Shown piece by piece: positions 32,477-42,232 of a stretch of DNA of 64,000 bases. How positions within the stretch are numbered: position 1 is the stretch's first letter; every line of letters starts with the position of its first letter. The stretch spans positions 1 through 64,000 of the forward strand of contig DBQC01000022.1 of assembly GCA_002305075.1 (NCBI GenBank), in the 5' to 3' direction. A program made the position numbers and the translations under genes. A model generated the notes under the pieces. It did no database searches and had not been told where the DNA came from. It worked only from the letters and a program-made list of their open reading frames with translations. The DNA is from Ruminococcaceae bacterium UBA1404. Lineage in GTDB: Bacteria; Bacillota; Clostridia; Oscillospirales; Ruminococcaceae.

Positions 32477-34150
32477 TTATGCCGGCGTTTTTGTGTTCGT
32501 CCGCCCGGGAAAAGTCAGCGTGACCTTGGTGCCCCGTCCCTCGGCGCTCTCTAAGGCGAGGGCGGCATGGTGATAGGCGGCGCCATGCTTGACGATGGAC
32601 AGCCCAAGCCCCGTACCGCCGGTAGCCCGGGTGTGGCTTTTGTCCACCCGGTAAAAGCGCTCAAAAATGCGGCTTTGATGCTCGACGGGTATGCCGATGC
32701 CGTTGTCCTCCACCGAAAGCTGCACCCCACCGTCGGGCTGGGGGGTCAGGTTTACCTGCACCTCACCGCCGGGGCGGTTGTACTGGACGGCGTTCTCCAC
32801 AAGATTGCGCACCATCTCCTCAAGGATGTGGGGTGCGCCCTCGATGATGATGGGCTGACCGGTGAGACTGAGGTTTATGCCGGCGGCCTCCGCCTTTTCT
32901 TTAAGGCGTGTCAGCACCCCGGCGCAAAGGCTGTGTAAATCCACCGACTCCCGGGGCAGCGGGGCGTTCTCATCCAGTCGGGACAGGCGGATAATGTCCC
33001 CCACCAGCGCAATGAGCCGGGCAGCTTCGGCGTGGATGGTGGCCGCAAACCGGGGAATGTCCTCGGCTTTTGCCATGCCTTTTGCAATGAGCTCGGCGTA
33101 GCCCGATATGGCCGTAAGCGGGGTTTTAAGCTCGTGCGAAACATTGGCCGAAAACTCCTGCCGCAGAGATTCAGCTTCCTGTCTCTCGGTGACATCCAGC
33201 AGCAGCAATACGCCGCCCCCTCGCTCTCCCGCCGGGCTGGCGGTCAGCCGGTAGACCCGGCCCCCGCGCGAAAGGGTCATCTCCCCCGGCCGACCGTCGG
33301 TGCAGCCCTCTATAAGTGCCATCAGCTCGGGGCTGCGGTAAAAGCTTAGGATATGCTCACCCACGGCTGCCTGGGCGTCCACTTCCAGTATTCGGCCGGC
33401 CGCCGGGTTCATGGACAACACATACCCGCCGGGGCCAAAGAGTATGAGCCCCTCTTGCATACTGTCCATGACGGCCGAAAGCTCCCGCTGGGCCTGCTGC
33501 AGGGCTGCGTGGCGCTCTTTGAGCTGGTTGTTTTGATGGTCTATGCGCCGCAAGAGCCCGGACAGTTCGGGGTAGACGGCGTTGTGGAGCGGATGCTCAA
33601 GGTCGAGGTGCTCGAGGGGGGCCACGATGCGCCGGGTCTCCTGCCCGGCGGCCAGGCCGGCGATGAGGGCCACCGCCGCCGCCACCAGCCCGAGGTAAGG
33701 CACACATTGCCACACCGCACCATAAACACTCTGCATATCGCCCGCCAAACGCAAAATGCGCCCATCCGGCAGGCGCTGAGCGTAGTAGAAGGTCTGTGTG
33801 GCCAGCGTGGCCGACATACGCCGGGCCTCTCCCTGACCAGTGGCCATGGCACTTGCCACCTCGGGCCGGTCGGCGTGGCCGGCAAGCTGGGCGGCGTCCC
33901 GGCGGCTGTCGTAGAGCACGGCGCCCGTACTGTCCATCAGCGTAATGCGCCACCCCGCCGCTGCAAAAGCGGGCAGCACGCCCTCGCCCTCGGCAGCTAT
34001 CGCTGCGGTAAGGGCCCGCATCTCCCGGTGCAAATCTCGGCGCAAGTCGCCGTAAAACTGCCCAAGCAGTACCCCCACCACTGCAAGGCAGGCCAGCAGC
34101 ACCCCCAGCAGGGATACCAGCGTTATGCTGCGGAAAATGCGCCCCCTCAT
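32477..34150 (-). CDS. phoR: Phosphate-regulon sensor histidine kinase
   Basis: This 557-residue protein has a membrane helix (about 8-30), an extracytoplasmic domain to about 150, a second helix (about 150-168), a PAS domain (about 225-325) and a kinase core. The phospho-acceptor is H339 in SHELKTPLTA; NLVENAVQYN, DNGIGIP and GTGLGLSIVK form the ATP site. It is last in the pst-pho operon and overlaps phoB by 4 bases, so it pairs with PhoB. Family members sense Pi sufficiency through Pst/PhoU. Confidence 0.92.
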   Translation of the reverse strand: MRGRIFRSITLVSLLGVLLACLAVVGVLLGQFYGDLRRDLHREMRALTAAIAAEGEGVLPAFAAAGWRITLMDSTGAVLYDSRRDAAQLAGHADRPEVASAMATGQGEARRMSATLATQTFYYAQRLPDGRILRLAGDMQSVYGAVWQCVPYLGLVAAAVALIAGLAAGQETRRIVAPLEHLDLEHPLHNAVYPELSGLLRRIDHQNNQLKERHAALQQAQRELSAVMDSMQEGLILFGPGGYVLSMNPAAGRILEVDAQAAVGEHILSFYRSPELMALIEGCTDGRPGEMTLSRGGRVYRLTASPAGERGGGVLLLLDVTERQEAESLRQEFSANVSHELKTPLTAISGYAELIAKGMAKAEDIPRFAATIHAEAARLIALVGDIIRLSRLDENAPLPRESVDLHSLCAGVLTRLKEKAEAAGINLSLTGQPIIIEGAPHILEEMVRNLVENAVQYNRPGGEVQVNLTPQPDGGVQLSVEDNGIGIPVEHQSRIFERFYRVDKSHTRATGGTGLGLSIVKHGAAYHHAALALESAEGRGTKVTLTFPGRTNTKTPA

Positions 34151-34824
34151 GTCGGGACCTCCATTCGGTAGCCCACGCCACGCACCGTGTCAATAAGGGC
34201 ACTGCCCTTGCCCAGCTTTTGGCGCAGGGTGCGGATGTGCACATCCACCGTACGGGTTTCCACCGCCGCATCGTAGCCCCATATGCGGGTGAGCAGCTGG
34301 TCGCGGGTAAAGACCTGGCCCGGATGGGCCATCAGCAGCTCAAGCAGTGCAAACTCCTTGACCGTAAGGGCAACTTCGCTGCCCGCCACCTCCACTCGGT
34401 GTCGGCGGGGGTCGAGCATAATGGGTCCAAGGTAAAGGGGCGCATCCTCGTCGGGGGCGGCACGGCGCAGCACCGCCCGTATGCGGGAGACAAGCTCCAT
34501 CATGCCAAAGGGCTTGGTAACATAGTCGTCGGCCCCCTCATCAAGGCCTCGCACCTTGTCCACCTCGCCCGACTTTGCTGTGAGCATAATCACCGGAATG
34601 CCTCGGGTGTCGGCCCGGCGGCGCAGGCGGCGCAGCACGCTGATGCCGTCCTCGCCGGGCAGCATGATATCGAGCAAAATAAGATCGGGCAGAGGCGGAT
34701 GTTCAAGCGCCGCATAGAGAGCCTTCGGCTCGGTAAAGCCTACGGGAGAAAAACCCGTGGCCTCGAGGGTATAGATAAGCAGCTCGCGGATGCTGTCCTC
34801 GTCCTCAAGACAGTAAATTCTCAT
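34147..34824 (-). CDS. phoB: Phosphate-regulon response regulator (OmpR/PhoB family)
   Basis: This 225-residue protein has a receiver domain with EDED near 7, the phospho-aspartate in LILLDIMLPGEDG (about 52) and the conserved lysine in YVTKPF. The C-terminal winged helix (LTVKEFALLELL, RTVDVHIRTLRQKLG) is of the OmpR/PhoB class. ATG 34824 has CAGGAGCGAGG before it; the longer frame to 34869 is rejected. It overlaps phoU by 4 bases. The Pho box before pstS is its likely target. Confidence 0.92.
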   Translation of the reverse strand: MRIYCLEDEDSIRELLIYTLEATGFSPVGFTEPKALYAALEHPPLPDLILLDIMLPGEDGISVLRRLRRRADTRGIPVIMLTAKSGEVDKVRGLDEGADDYVTKPFGMMELVSRIRAVLRRAAPDEDAPLYLGPIMLDPRRHRVEVAGSEVALTVKEFALLELLMAHPGQVFTRDQLLTRIWGYDAAVETRTVDVHIRTLRQKLGKGSALIDTVRGVGYRMEVPT

Positions 34825-35474
34825 AACCCCTCGCTCCTGTGAGAGCCGGTGACCGAGAACTCCACCCACTCGGCAATGTTTGTGGCGTGGTCGCCAATAC
34901 GCTCGAGGTACTTGGCAATCATCAAAATGTCCACCGCATACTCGCCGTGGGTCATATCCCGGCCTATGAGTTTAACAATCTCGCTGCGGATGTAATCAAA
35001 GTGATCGTCCACCACATCGTCGGCCTCGATAACCGCACGGGCCAGCTCCACATCCTGCCGTACATAGGCGTCGATGCTGCTGTTGACCATAGAAATGGCG
35101 GCTCGTGCCATCTCGGCCACACTGTCCATGGCCGCCCCGGGACCCACCCGACCGGTGTGGGTGATCTCGGCGATGTCGGCAGCCTGGTCGCCAATGCGCT
35201 CCATGTCGGTGATAATTTTAAGCGCCGAGGAGATCTTGCGCAAGTCCCGGGCTACCGGCTGCTGGCGTAAAATCAGCTGCATACAAAGGTTTTCGATCTT
35301 CCGCTCCTTTTCGTCCACAAGATGGTCGCTGTGGGCCACCCGCTCGGCCAGGGCCATGTCCTGATCAATCAGAGCCCGCACAGCCGCCGCAATGGCCGTC
35401 TCGCAGAGGGCGCCCATCTCCATCATCTCGGTTTTAAGCTGATCGAGCTCTTGGTCAAAGCGCAGACGCATCAT
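34821..35474 (-). CDS. phoU: Phosphate signalling regulator PhoU
   Basis: This 217-residue three-helix-bundle repeat protein has PhoU motifs in both halves ([23 protein letters not shown] and [21 protein letters not shown], read as separate pieces). It links Pst activity to PhoR. The start overlaps the pstB stop (ATGATG), indicating coupled translation. Confidence 0.95.
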   Translation of the reverse strand: MMRLRFDQELDQLKTEMMEMGALCETAIAAAVRALIDQDMALAERVAHSDHLVDEKERKIENLCMQLILRQQPVARDLRKISSALKIITDMERIGDQAADIAEITHTGRVGPGAAMDSVAEMARAAISMVNSSIDAYVRQDVELARAVIEADDVVDDHFDYIRSEIVKLIGRDMTHGEYAVDILMIAKYLERIGDHATNIAEWVEFSVTGSHRSEGL

Positions 35475-36220
35475 CCAAACCTCCCGGTGATATAATCCTC
35501 GGTGCGCTGGTCCTTGGGCACCGAAAACAGCGTGGCCGTGTCGCTAAATTCCACCACCTCGCCCAGTAGAAAGAAGGCCGTGTTGTCCGACATTCTTGCC
35601 GCCTGCTGCATATTGTGGGTGACCATGACCAGCGTATAGTCCTTCTTTAATTCTACCGCAAGATCCTCAATTTTCAAAGTGGAAATTGGGTCAAGCGCAC
35701 TGGTGGGCTCGTCCATCAACAGTACCTCGGGCTTTACAGCCAACGCCCGGGCAATGCAAATGCGCTGCTGCTGCCCGCCGGACAGACCCAGAGCGCTTTG
35801 GTGCAGGCGGTCCTTAACCTCGTCCCAAATGGCCGCCCCCCGCAAAGATGCCTCCACAACCTCGTCGAGCATGGCCCGGCCACGCACACCATGGGTGCGG
35901 GGGCCGTAGGCAATATTATCGTAAATGCTCATGGGAAAGGGGTTGGGCTTTTGAAACACCATGCCCACCCGCTTGCGCAGCAGGTTGACATCCATGTCGC
36001 CATAAATATCCTCGCCGTCGAGCAGCACGCTGCCCTCCACCCGGCAGCCCTCAATAAGGTCGTTCATGCGGTTAAGGGTTTTTAAAAAGGTGCTCTTGCC
36101 GCAGCCCGAGGGCCCGATAAGGGCGGTAATCTGCCGCTCGGGCAGTTTTAGGTTGACATCTTTTAGTGCCTGAAAGTCATCGTAATATAAATCAAGACCG
36201 GTTACAGTAAACTTGTCCAT
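35471..36220 (-). CDS. pstB: Phosphate ABC transporter ATP-binding protein
   Basis: This is a 249-residue ATPase. Walker A is GPSGCGKST, the signature is LSGGQQQR and Walker B is [26 protein letters not shown] is the PstB-specific insert. It powers high-affinity phosphate import with PstSCA. AAGGGGTG precedes the ATG. Confidence 0.96.
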   Translation of the reverse strand: MDKFTVTGLDLYYDDFQALKDVNLKLPERQITALIGPSGCGKSTFLKTLNRMNDLIEGCRVEGSVLLDGEDIYGDMDVNLLRKRVGMVFQKPNPFPMSIYDNIAYGPRTHGVRGRAMLDEVVEASLRGAAIWDEVKDRLHQSALGLSGGQQQRICIARALAVKPEVLLMDEPTSALDPISTLKIEDLAVELKKDYTLVMVTHNMQQAARMSDNTAFFLLGEVVEFSDTATLFSVPKDQRTEDYITGRFG

Positions 36221-36224
36221 GGTT

Positions 36225-37097
36225 TCACCCCTTTGTAAGCTTTCTCGCTATGGCCGTGGCCAGCGCCTGGATAACAAACACCAGACCTACGAGAATAATG
36301 GCCGTGGCATAGGCCTCGTTCATGTAGAGCCCCTCGCTGTACAGGGCCCACATATGCACCGCCAGCGTGCGTCCCGAGCCCATAAGGTCGGGAATTTGGG
36401 CCACGGTGCCCGCCGTGTAAACCAGCGCCGCCGTCTCGCCCAAAATGCGCCCCATGGACAAAATAATCCCCGACAAAATGCCGGGCACCGCCGACGGAAG
36501 CACAATGCAAAACAGTGTGCGCAGCTTGCCGGCACCAAGGCCGTAGCTGCCCTCGCGGTAACTGTCGGGCACGGCCTGAAGCGCCTCCTGAGAGGTGCGC
36601 ATAATCAGGGGCAGTATCATGATGGCCAGCGTAAAGGCGCCGGCCAGCAGCGAGTAGCCCCAGCCGAGGAAGTTGACAAAAAACAGCGTGCCAAACAATC
36701 CATAGAGGATAGAGGGAATGCCGGACAGGGTTTCGGCGGCCCGGCGGACCACGGTCACCCAGCGGCTGCCCCGGGTGGCGTATTCCACCAGATAAACCGA
36801 GGCGAACACCCCAACCGGCCCGGCCAGCAGCAAGGACAGCAGCGTCATGGTGAGCGTGTTGACCAGAGCGGGAATGAGGGATACGTTTTGGCTGGTGTAG
36901 ACCGGCTCAAAAAGGCTAGGCTTTAAGTAGGGCAGGCCACGCATAAAAATATAGCCCACCAGATAGACAAACAGCGCCACCGTAAGAAGGGTGGACACCA
37001 TGACCGCCACCCGCAGCACAAGAGAAATCGGGCTGCGGCGGTATTCCCGCAGGCGGCGGCTTAAGGAAGTGGAGCGCTTGGAAGGTGACGGGGTCAT
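36225..37097 (-). CDS. pstA: Phosphate ABC transporter permease PstA
   Basis: This 290-residue permease has about six membrane helices, the first near 28-52. The EAA-type loop [21 protein letters not shown] is intact. It pairs with PstC in the membrane. ATG 37097 immediately follows the pstC stop (TAGATG), with GGAGGAG upstream. Confidence 0.94.
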   Translation of the reverse strand: MTPSPSKRSTSLSRRLREYRRSPISLVLRVAVMVSTLLTVALFVYLVGYIFMRGLPYLKPSLFEPVYTSQNVSLIPALVNTLTMTLLSLLLAGPVGVFASVYLVEYATRGSRWVTVVRRAAETLSGIPSILYGLFGTLFFVNFLGWGYSLLAGAFTLAIMILPLIMRTSQEALQAVPDSYREGSYGLGAGKLRTLFCIVLPSAVPGILSGIILSMGRILGETAALVYTAGTVAQIPDLMGSGRTLAVHMWALYSEGLYMNEAYATAIILVGLVFVIQALATAIARKLTKG

Positions 37098-37946
37098 CTA
37101 TCGCTCCTCCTTTCGGGTGATAGAGGCCAGCAGCTGGTTAAGCAGCAAAATAAATATAAAGAGCACCAGTCCGGTGGCAATAAGCGCCCCCCGGTGCAGG
37201 TCTACGGCGTAGCCCATTTCCAGCACGATGTTGGCCGTGAGGGTGCGTACCCCCGCCAGCAGCCCTTTGGGCATACGGGGCTGGTTGCCCGCCACCATGA
37301 CCACGGCCATAGTTTCGCCAATGGCACGCCCCACGCCCAGCACCACACCGGCCAGCACGCCCGAGCGGGCGGCGGGCAGCACGGTGAAAAACACGCTGCG
37401 CTCGTGGGTGGCCCCAAGGGCCAGGGCCCCTTCGTAATAGCTGTCGGGCACCGCCCGCAGGGCGGCCTCGCTCACCGAGATAACCGTGGGCAATATCATA
37501 ATAGCAAGCAGCAGCATGGCTGTAAACATACTGCTGCCGTGTCCGCCTATTTGTCGCACAGCGGGCACCAGCACCGCAATGCCAAAAAAGCCATACACCA
37601 CCGAGGGTATGGCCGCTAACAATCCCACCATGGGGCTTAAAATCCGGTGCAGCCACTCAGGGCAGAACCGGGCGAGAAACACCGCTGTAAGCAGCCCCAC
37701 CGGCAGACCCATGGCCATGGCTCCCGCTGTAACCCAAATACTGCCCATAATCATGGGCAGTATGCCGTAAAGGCCGGCAAGCGGCCTCCACTCGGTGCCC
37801 AGCAAAAAGCGCAGGGGCCCAATCTCCATAAGGGCGGGCAGGCCGCTTAGCAGCAGAAACAGGCAGATTAACCCTACCGCCACCAAGCTGGCCCAGGTGC
37901 ACAGAATGATCAGGCGGCGAAAAAGCCGCTCACGGATTTGTTGCAC
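37098..37946 (-). CDS. pstC: Phosphate ABC transporter permease PstC
   Basis: This 282-residue permease has about six membrane helices, with the EAA loop EAALRAVPDSYYEGALALGAT. It starts with GTG 37946 after AAAGGAGGGAG. It sits 15 bases after pstS. Residues LLGTEWRPLAGLYGILP near 44-60 are typical of PstC. Confidence 0.94.
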   Translation of the reverse strand: MQQIRERLFRRLIILCTWASLVAVGLICLFLLLSGLPALMEIGPLRFLLGTEWRPLAGLYGILPMIMGSIWVTAGAMAMGLPVGLLTAVFLARFCPEWLHRILSPMVGLLAAIPSVVYGFFGIAVLVPAVRQIGGHGSSMFTAMLLLAIMILPTVISVSEAALRAVPDSYYEGALALGATHERSVFFTVLPAARSGVLAGVVLGVGRAIGETMAVVMVAGNQPRMPKGLLAGVRTLTANIVLEMGYAVDLHRGALIATGLVLFIFILLLNQLLASITRKEER

Positions 37947-37961
37947 CGTTCTCCCTCCTTT

Positions 37962-38858
37962 TTATTTTACCTCGTTCCAGTCGGTGATGGTGCCGACAAA
38001 GATGTCTTTGATCTGCTCCATGGTCAGGCCGGGCACGCTGTTTTCGGGGTGAACGATGACGGCGATGCCGTCCATGGCGATAACTGTGGCATCAAGGCCC
38101 TTTTCAAGCTCGCTGTCTTTAACCTCGCGGGAGGCCATGCCAATGTCGCAAATGCCGTCGATGGCGTTGGTCATGCCGGTGGTCGAGTCGCTCTGCTGAA
38201 CTTCGATGTTCACATCGGGGTTAAGGGCCACATAGGCCTCTTTAAGCTTTTCCATGACCGGGGTAACCGAGCTGGAGCCGCTGACTACAATCTTGCCCGA
38301 GGCGCCTGCGGCCTCGTAGTCGCCCTGGGCTTCGATGGCGACATAGCCAGTCTCCTCGGCGATGACCTGGCCCTGATTGCTCAGGATAAAGCGGATGAAG
38401 TCCTCGGTCTGGGCACTAACCTCGCCCTTGGTGGCGATGTTAAAGGGGCGGGCCAGCTTGTAGCTGCCGTTTTGAACATTTTCGGCTGTGGCTTTTACAC
38501 CCTCTACATCGAGAGCCTTAACGCCGTCGCTGAGGGAGCCCATGGAAACGTAGCCAATGGCCGCGGGGCCCTGCATAACCGTGGCCAAAACCACCGAGGT
38601 GGAGTTGGAGGTGGTGGCCTCGACGGTGGTGTGGTCCATCTTGGTGCCCGAAGCGTCTTTCTGCTCAACGCCGCTTAGCTCAACAAAGGCCGAGCGGGTT
38701 CCCGAACCCTCTTCGCGGGTGATGACCTGAATAAGCTCGGGCTTTGCGGGGGTGTCGCCACCCTCGGGGGTGGAGCTCTGCTCGGCGGGGGCGCAGCCCA
38801 CAAGCAATGAGAGCAGCAGCATGGCGATGATGGCCGTCCGACCAAATAAGTGTTTCAT
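37962..38858 (-). CDS. pstS: Phosphate-binding lipoprotein PstS
   Basis: This 298-residue lipoprotein has a signal peptide ending in the lipobox LLVGC (C about 22). Binding-site segments TREEGSGTRSAF and VSGSSSVTPVMEKL are characteristic, with DSTTGMTNAIDG and SREVKDSE later. The two lobes appear in circularly permuted order relative to enterobacterial PstS: the GSGTRSAF segment comes first and VSGSSSV second. This deserves a check against homologues, since canonical proteins usually begin with the SGSSS segment. It captures Pi outside the membrane. AAGGAG precedes the ATG. Confidence 0.85.
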   Translation of the reverse strand: MKHLFGRTAIIAMLLLSLLVGCAPAEQSSTPEGGDTPAKPELIQVITREEGSGTRSAFVELSGVEQKDASGTKMDHTTVEATTSNSTSVVLATVMQGPAAIGYVSMGSLSDGVKALDVEGVKATAENVQNGSYKLARPFNIATKGEVSAQTEDFIRFILSNQGQVIAEETGYVAIEAQGDYEAAGASGKIVVSGSSSVTPVMEKLKEAYVALNPDVNIEVQQSDSTTGMTNAIDGICDIGMASREVKDSELEKGLDATVIAMDGIAVIVHPENSVPGLTMEQIKDIFVGTITDWNEVK

Positions 38859-38916
38859 ATGTTTCTCCTTCTGCCGGAGACTTCCGGCCTTTTCGTTATT
38901 GTTTATCCTCGGCTCT

Positions 38917-38970
38917 ATTTTATAAGTACTGTGTTAAAAGACAAGCCCGCCAATGTTAAATCGAGGTAAA
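38917..38970 (-). promoter_or_regulatory. Pho box and promoter of the pst-pho operon
   Basis: On the minus strand TTTACC (38970-38965), TTAACA (38959-38954) and TTAACA (38937-38932) start 11 and 22 bases apart, matching the 11-bp phasing of PhoB/PhoP direct repeats. A -10 TAAAAT (38922-38917) follows the last repeat at the distance expected for an activator replacing the -35. Confidence 0.7.
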
Positions 38971-38981
38971 ATCCCCTCTGC

Positions 38982-39010
38982 TTGACAAAGCGGTTTACCC
39001 TAGCTATAAT
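38982..39010 (+). promoter_or_regulatory. Promoter of the riboswitch-btuCDF transcript
   Basis: Perfect -35 TTGACA (38982-38987) and -10 TATAAT (39005-39010) have a 17-base spacer. Confidence 0.85.
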
Positions 39011-39014
39011 GGGT

Positions 39015-39200
39015 AGAGCAAACTCAATACGCGCATGGCTCCGGGGAAGCTGGGTGAAAATCCCACGCAGGACCGCTACTGTAATCGCCCTTGGGTGTAA
39101 GCCAGGAGACCGGGCTATGTGCATAGGTATCTGCATACGCTTCGGGTATCAGGCGTGGATACGGCGAAGAATCCGGGACGGCGGTCCCTGTTCCTCACCA
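39015..39200 (+). promoter_or_regulatory. Cobalamin riboswitch controlling btuCDF
   Basis: The aptamer shows the conserved GGGAAGCTGGGTGAAAATCC then ACGCAGGACCGCTACTGTAA, and the B12 box AAGCCAGGAGACC at 39099-39111. Additional hairpins lie between the B12 box and the terminator. Cobalamin binding should favour the terminator at 39210-39233 and shut down uptake. Confidence 0.95.
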
Positions 39201-39209
39201 TGTTGTAAA

Positions 39210-39233
39210 CCCGTGGATGCACGGGCTTTTTTT
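39210..39233 (+). terminator. Expression-platform terminator of the btuCDF riboswitch
   Basis: CCCGTG-gatg-CACGGG is followed by CTTTTTTT, 22 bases before the btuC start. Confidence 0.9.
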
Positions 39234-39254
39234 ATTTTATCTAGGATGTGAACC

Positions 39255-40262
39255 ATGCCTTTATTTAACCGCACCAAAACGCCGCAAAAACGCCTTATCC
39301 TGCTGGTGCTGCTGCTTTTATACCTTGCCAGCCTGCTGGTGGGTGTGGGTGTGGGTGCCAACCGCTACACCGCCGGCCAAGTTCTCAGCGGTCTTCTTAA
39401 TCCCAACAGCGGCAACCTTTATACCATCATATCCGGCGTGCGCCTGCCAAGGGTGCTTGTCGCCTCGCTGGTGGGGGTCTGCCTTTCGCTGTCCGGCTGC
39501 ATTTTGCAGGGGGTTATGCGCAACGATTTGGCCTCTCCCTCCACCATCGGCGTGACGGCGGGGGCCAGCTTTGCCGGCTATCTTCTGCTGGTGGCCATGC
39601 CCCACATGGCCCATCTGCTGCCCATCGGGGCCTTTGCAGGGGCCTTTGCCACCACTTTGCTCATTTATGCACTATCCAATCAGGACGGCGTGAACCCCGC
39701 CCGGATGATTTTGTCCGGTCTTGCAGTGTCGGCTATGCTGGGGGCCTTTAACGACATTATTCGGCTGTTTTGGAGCGAGAATCTGGCCGGCGCCACCGGC
39801 TTTTTGGTGGGCGGATTGGGCGGGGCCACATGGCGGCAGCTTTGGGGCATTTTGCCCTACGCTTTGGCCGGGCTGGCCGCCTGCCTGCTGCTGCCCCGCC
39901 GCCTAAACCTGCTTATGTTAGGGGACGAGGTGGCCGAAAGCCTGGGGCTGCACACCGAGGCCTTTCGGCTGCTGCTTATTGCCATATCCTCGCTTCTGGC
40001 GGCCTCGGCGGTGTCGGTGGCCGGCATCATCAGCTTTGTAGGGCTGATTGTGCCCCACATTGCCCGCCTTTTAGTAGGCTCGGACTACCACCATCTGTTC
40101 CCGGCCTCGGTACTGTTAGGGGCGGTGACGCTGGTGGCCTGCGACACGGTCGGACGGGTGATTATTCTGCCCGGCGAGATGCCCGTTAGCGTGATTATGG
40201 CCTTTATCGGCGCACCCTTTTTTCTTTATCTGCTGCGCCGCAAGGCCAAAAAAGGAGGCTGA
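39255..40262 (+). CDS. btuC: FecCD-family permease, cobalamin uptake
   Basis: This 335-residue permease of the iron-siderophore/B12 class has about ten membrane helices. Family segments include GVRLPRVLVASLVGVCLSLSG, QGVMRNDLASPSTIGVTAGA and VSVAGIISFVGLIVPHIARLLVG (quoted in part). The riboswitch in front and the btuDF order behind point to cobalamin or another corrinoid rather than heme or siderophore. It starts with ATG 39255. Confidence 0.9.
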   Translation: MPLFNRTKTPQKRLILLVLLLLYLASLLVGVGVGANRYTAGQVLSGLLNPNSGNLYTIISGVRLPRVLVASLVGVCLSLSGCILQGVMRNDLASPSTIGVTAGASFAGYLLLVAMPHMAHLLPIGAFAGAFATTLLIYALSNQDGVNPARMILSGLAVSAMLGAFNDIIRLFWSENLAGATGFLVGGLGGATWRQLWGILPYALAGLAACLLLPRRLNLLMLGDEVAESLGLHTEAFRLLLIAISSLLAASAVSVAGIISFVGLIVPHIARLLVGSDYHHLFPASVLLGAVTLVACDTVGRVIILPGEMPVSVIMAFIGAPFFLYLLRRKAKKGG

Positions 40263-40266
40263 GCCT

Positions 40267-41046
40267 GTGTATTTTGGATTTGAGGATATCCATATTGCCT
40301 ATGGCGATAAAAAAGTGCTGCGGGGCCTTTCGGCCGACTTTGAAAAGGGCAGCATAACCGCCCTTGTGGGACCTAACGGCTGTGGCAAAAGCAGCCTGCT
40401 GCGCATACTCTCCCGGGGGGTGCGGCCCCAGCGAGGCACCGCCTGGCTGGACGGCCGGGACATTCGCAGCTACCGCCGCCGTGAGCTTGCCCAGCGCATA
40501 GCCGTGCTGCCCCAGCTGCACAGCGCCCCGGGCGACATTGATGTGCGCACCCTGATAAGCTACGGTCGCTATCCTCACCTGCGCCCCGGCCGGCGGCCCA
40601 CCCCCAAAGACATGGCCCGGGTGGATGCCGTGATGGCCCACACGGGGCTTTGCCAGCTGGCCGACCAACCGGTGGCCTCCCTCTCGGGGGGCGAGCGGCA
40701 GCGGGCCTGGATTGCGCTGGCCGTCTGTCAGGATCCCGAGATTTTAGTGCTCGACGAGCCCACCACCTACCTCGATGTGAGCCATCAGGTGGATGTTTTA
40801 GAGATGGTGCGCCGGCTAAACCGAGAGCAGGGCATCACCGTGGTGATGGTGCTCCACGACCTCAATCTGGCCGCCCGCTACGCCGACAGGCTGTGTGCCA
40901 TCAAAGACGGTGTGCTCTATCTAAGCGGCAGCCCCGCCGAGGTGATGACCGACGGCTTTTTGCGCGAGGTGTTCGGCGTAACCGCCCATGTCTACGAGGA
41001 CGAGATAAACGGCTGCCCCTATTTTATCCCCGAAAAGGTGGTCTGA
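40267..41046 (+). CDS. btuD: ABC ATP-binding protein, cobalamin uptake
   Basis: This is a 259-residue ATPase. Walker A is GPNGCGKSS, the signature is LSGGERQRAW and Walker B is ILVLDEPTTYLD, of the FecE/BtuD class. GTG 40267 lies 8 bases after AAAAGGAGG, 4 bases past the btuC stop. It drives BtuC. The C-terminus VTAHVYEDEINGCPYFIPEKVV is typical of this class. Confidence 0.9.
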   Translation: MYFGFEDIHIAYGDKKVLRGLSADFEKGSITALVGPNGCGKSSLLRILSRGVRPQRGTAWLDGRDIRSYRRRELAQRIAVLPQLHSAPGDIDVRTLISYGRYPHLRPGRRPTPKDMARVDAVMAHTGLCQLADQPVASLSGGERQRAWIALAVCQDPEILVLDEPTTYLDVSHQVDVLEMVRRLNREQGITVVMVLHDLNLAARYADRLCAIKDGVLYLSGSPAEVMTDGFLREVFGVTAHVYEDEINGCPYFIPEKVV

Positions 41047-41100
41047 CCGCCTTTTGTCCCCATACAATCGGGTTCATTTCAAACTGCAAAGGAGAACATG

Positions 41101-42135
41101 ATGAAAAATTCGTATCTAAAGCTGCTGCCTGTGCTGGTCTGCCTGGGGCTTGTCCTGACGGCCTGCGCCGCGGGTCAGCCCTCGCACATCCCCGAAACAT
41201 CTCCCGAAGTCACCCCCGAGGGCCCTGCGGCCCCGACCGTAGACTTTGAGGCCGCCGCCCAGGAGGTGGTGGTGACCGACACCGATGTCACCTTTACCGA
41301 TTCGTTGGGCCAAACCGTGACCATTGCCAAGCGCCCCGAGCGGGTAGTCTCGCTGCTCAACAGCTACACCGCCCTTTGGTATCAGGCCGGCGGCGTTGTG
41401 GTGGGCCGCCTTGAGAGCGAGACCGAGCTGCCTCCGGAGGCGCTGGACCCCGCCATTAAGACGGTGGGCAAAAACGCCTCATCTGTGAGCACCGAGCTGC
41501 TGCTGGAGCTTCAGCCCGATTTGGTGCTGCTGCGGGCCTCCTGGGGTGATGCGTTGCTCGGGCAGCTTGAGCAAAACGACATTCCTTATATCGCACTGGA
41601 GTACAACGGCTTTGCCGACTATCTCAAGTGGCTCAAGGTGTTCACCGCCCTAAACGGCACAGAGGAGCTCTATCAGACCTTGGGCGTTGACCTGCTAACC
41701 CAAATTGACCAAGCCATCGCCCAGGTACCGACCGAGGAGAGCCCCAGCGTCATGCTTATGTTCGGCACCACCTCCAGCGTAAAGGCCTATCTTTCCAACA
41801 CTGCCGTGGGTGAAATGCTCGCTCAACTGGGGGCTGTGAACATTGCCGACCGCTGGGAGGACACCACGGCCACCTCGGTGGAGATGAACACCGAGTATCT
41901 GATCACCACCGATCCCGACTTTATTCTGGTGCAGTGCATGGGCGAAATCGATAAGGTGCGTGCCTATATTGAGAGCCAGTATGCCGATGAGGATTGGTGG
42001 AAGACGCTTTCGGCCGTGCAAAACGACCGGGTGATCTACCTCGACCGGAGCCTGTTCCACTATAAGCCCAACGCCCGCTACGCCGAGGCTTATATGGAGC
42101 TTGCCAAAATTCTCTATCCTGCCACCTTCTCCTGA
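41101..42135 (+). CDS. btuF: Cobalamin-binding lipoprotein (ABC substrate-binding protein)
   Basis: This 344-residue lipoprotein has the lipobox LVLTAC after a short signal. The helical-backbone binding fold is recognisable (TDSLGQTVTIAKRPERVVSLLNS; ELQPDLVLLRAS; TDPDFILVQCMGE). ATG 41101 is 6 bases from AAAGGAG; ATG 41098 is only 3. It should capture B12 and hand it to BtuC. Ligand identity rests on the riboswitch context. Confidence 0.85.
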   Translation: MKNSYLKLLPVLVCLGLVLTACAAGQPSHIPETSPEVTPEGPAAPTVDFEAAAQEVVVTDTDVTFTDSLGQTVTIAKRPERVVSLLNSYTALWYQAGGVVVGRLESETELPPEALDPAIKTVGKNASSVSTELLLELQPDLVLLRASWGDALLGQLEQNDIPYIALEYNGFADYLKWLKVFTALNGTEELYQTLGVDLLTQIDQAIAQVPTEESPSVMLMFGTTSSVKAYLSNTAVGEMLAQLGAVNIADRWEDTTATSVEMNTEYLITTDPDFILVQCMGEIDKVRAYIESQYADEDWWKTLSAVQNDRVIYLDRSLFHYKPNARYAEAYMELAKILYPATFS

Positions 42136-42176
42136 CCCTTTACCTCTGTCAAGGTACCGTTTACTCCCTGTAACGC

Positions 42177-42214
42177 ATCAGCGCCCCGCCATTTAAGGCG
42201 GGGCGCTGATGTTT
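42177..42214 (+). terminator. Terminator of btuCDF
   Basis: A perfect 14-bp stem (42177-42190 with 42197-42210) is followed by GTTTTATTTT. Confidence 0.92.
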
Positions 42215-42232
42215 TATTTTAGGCTTTATGCA

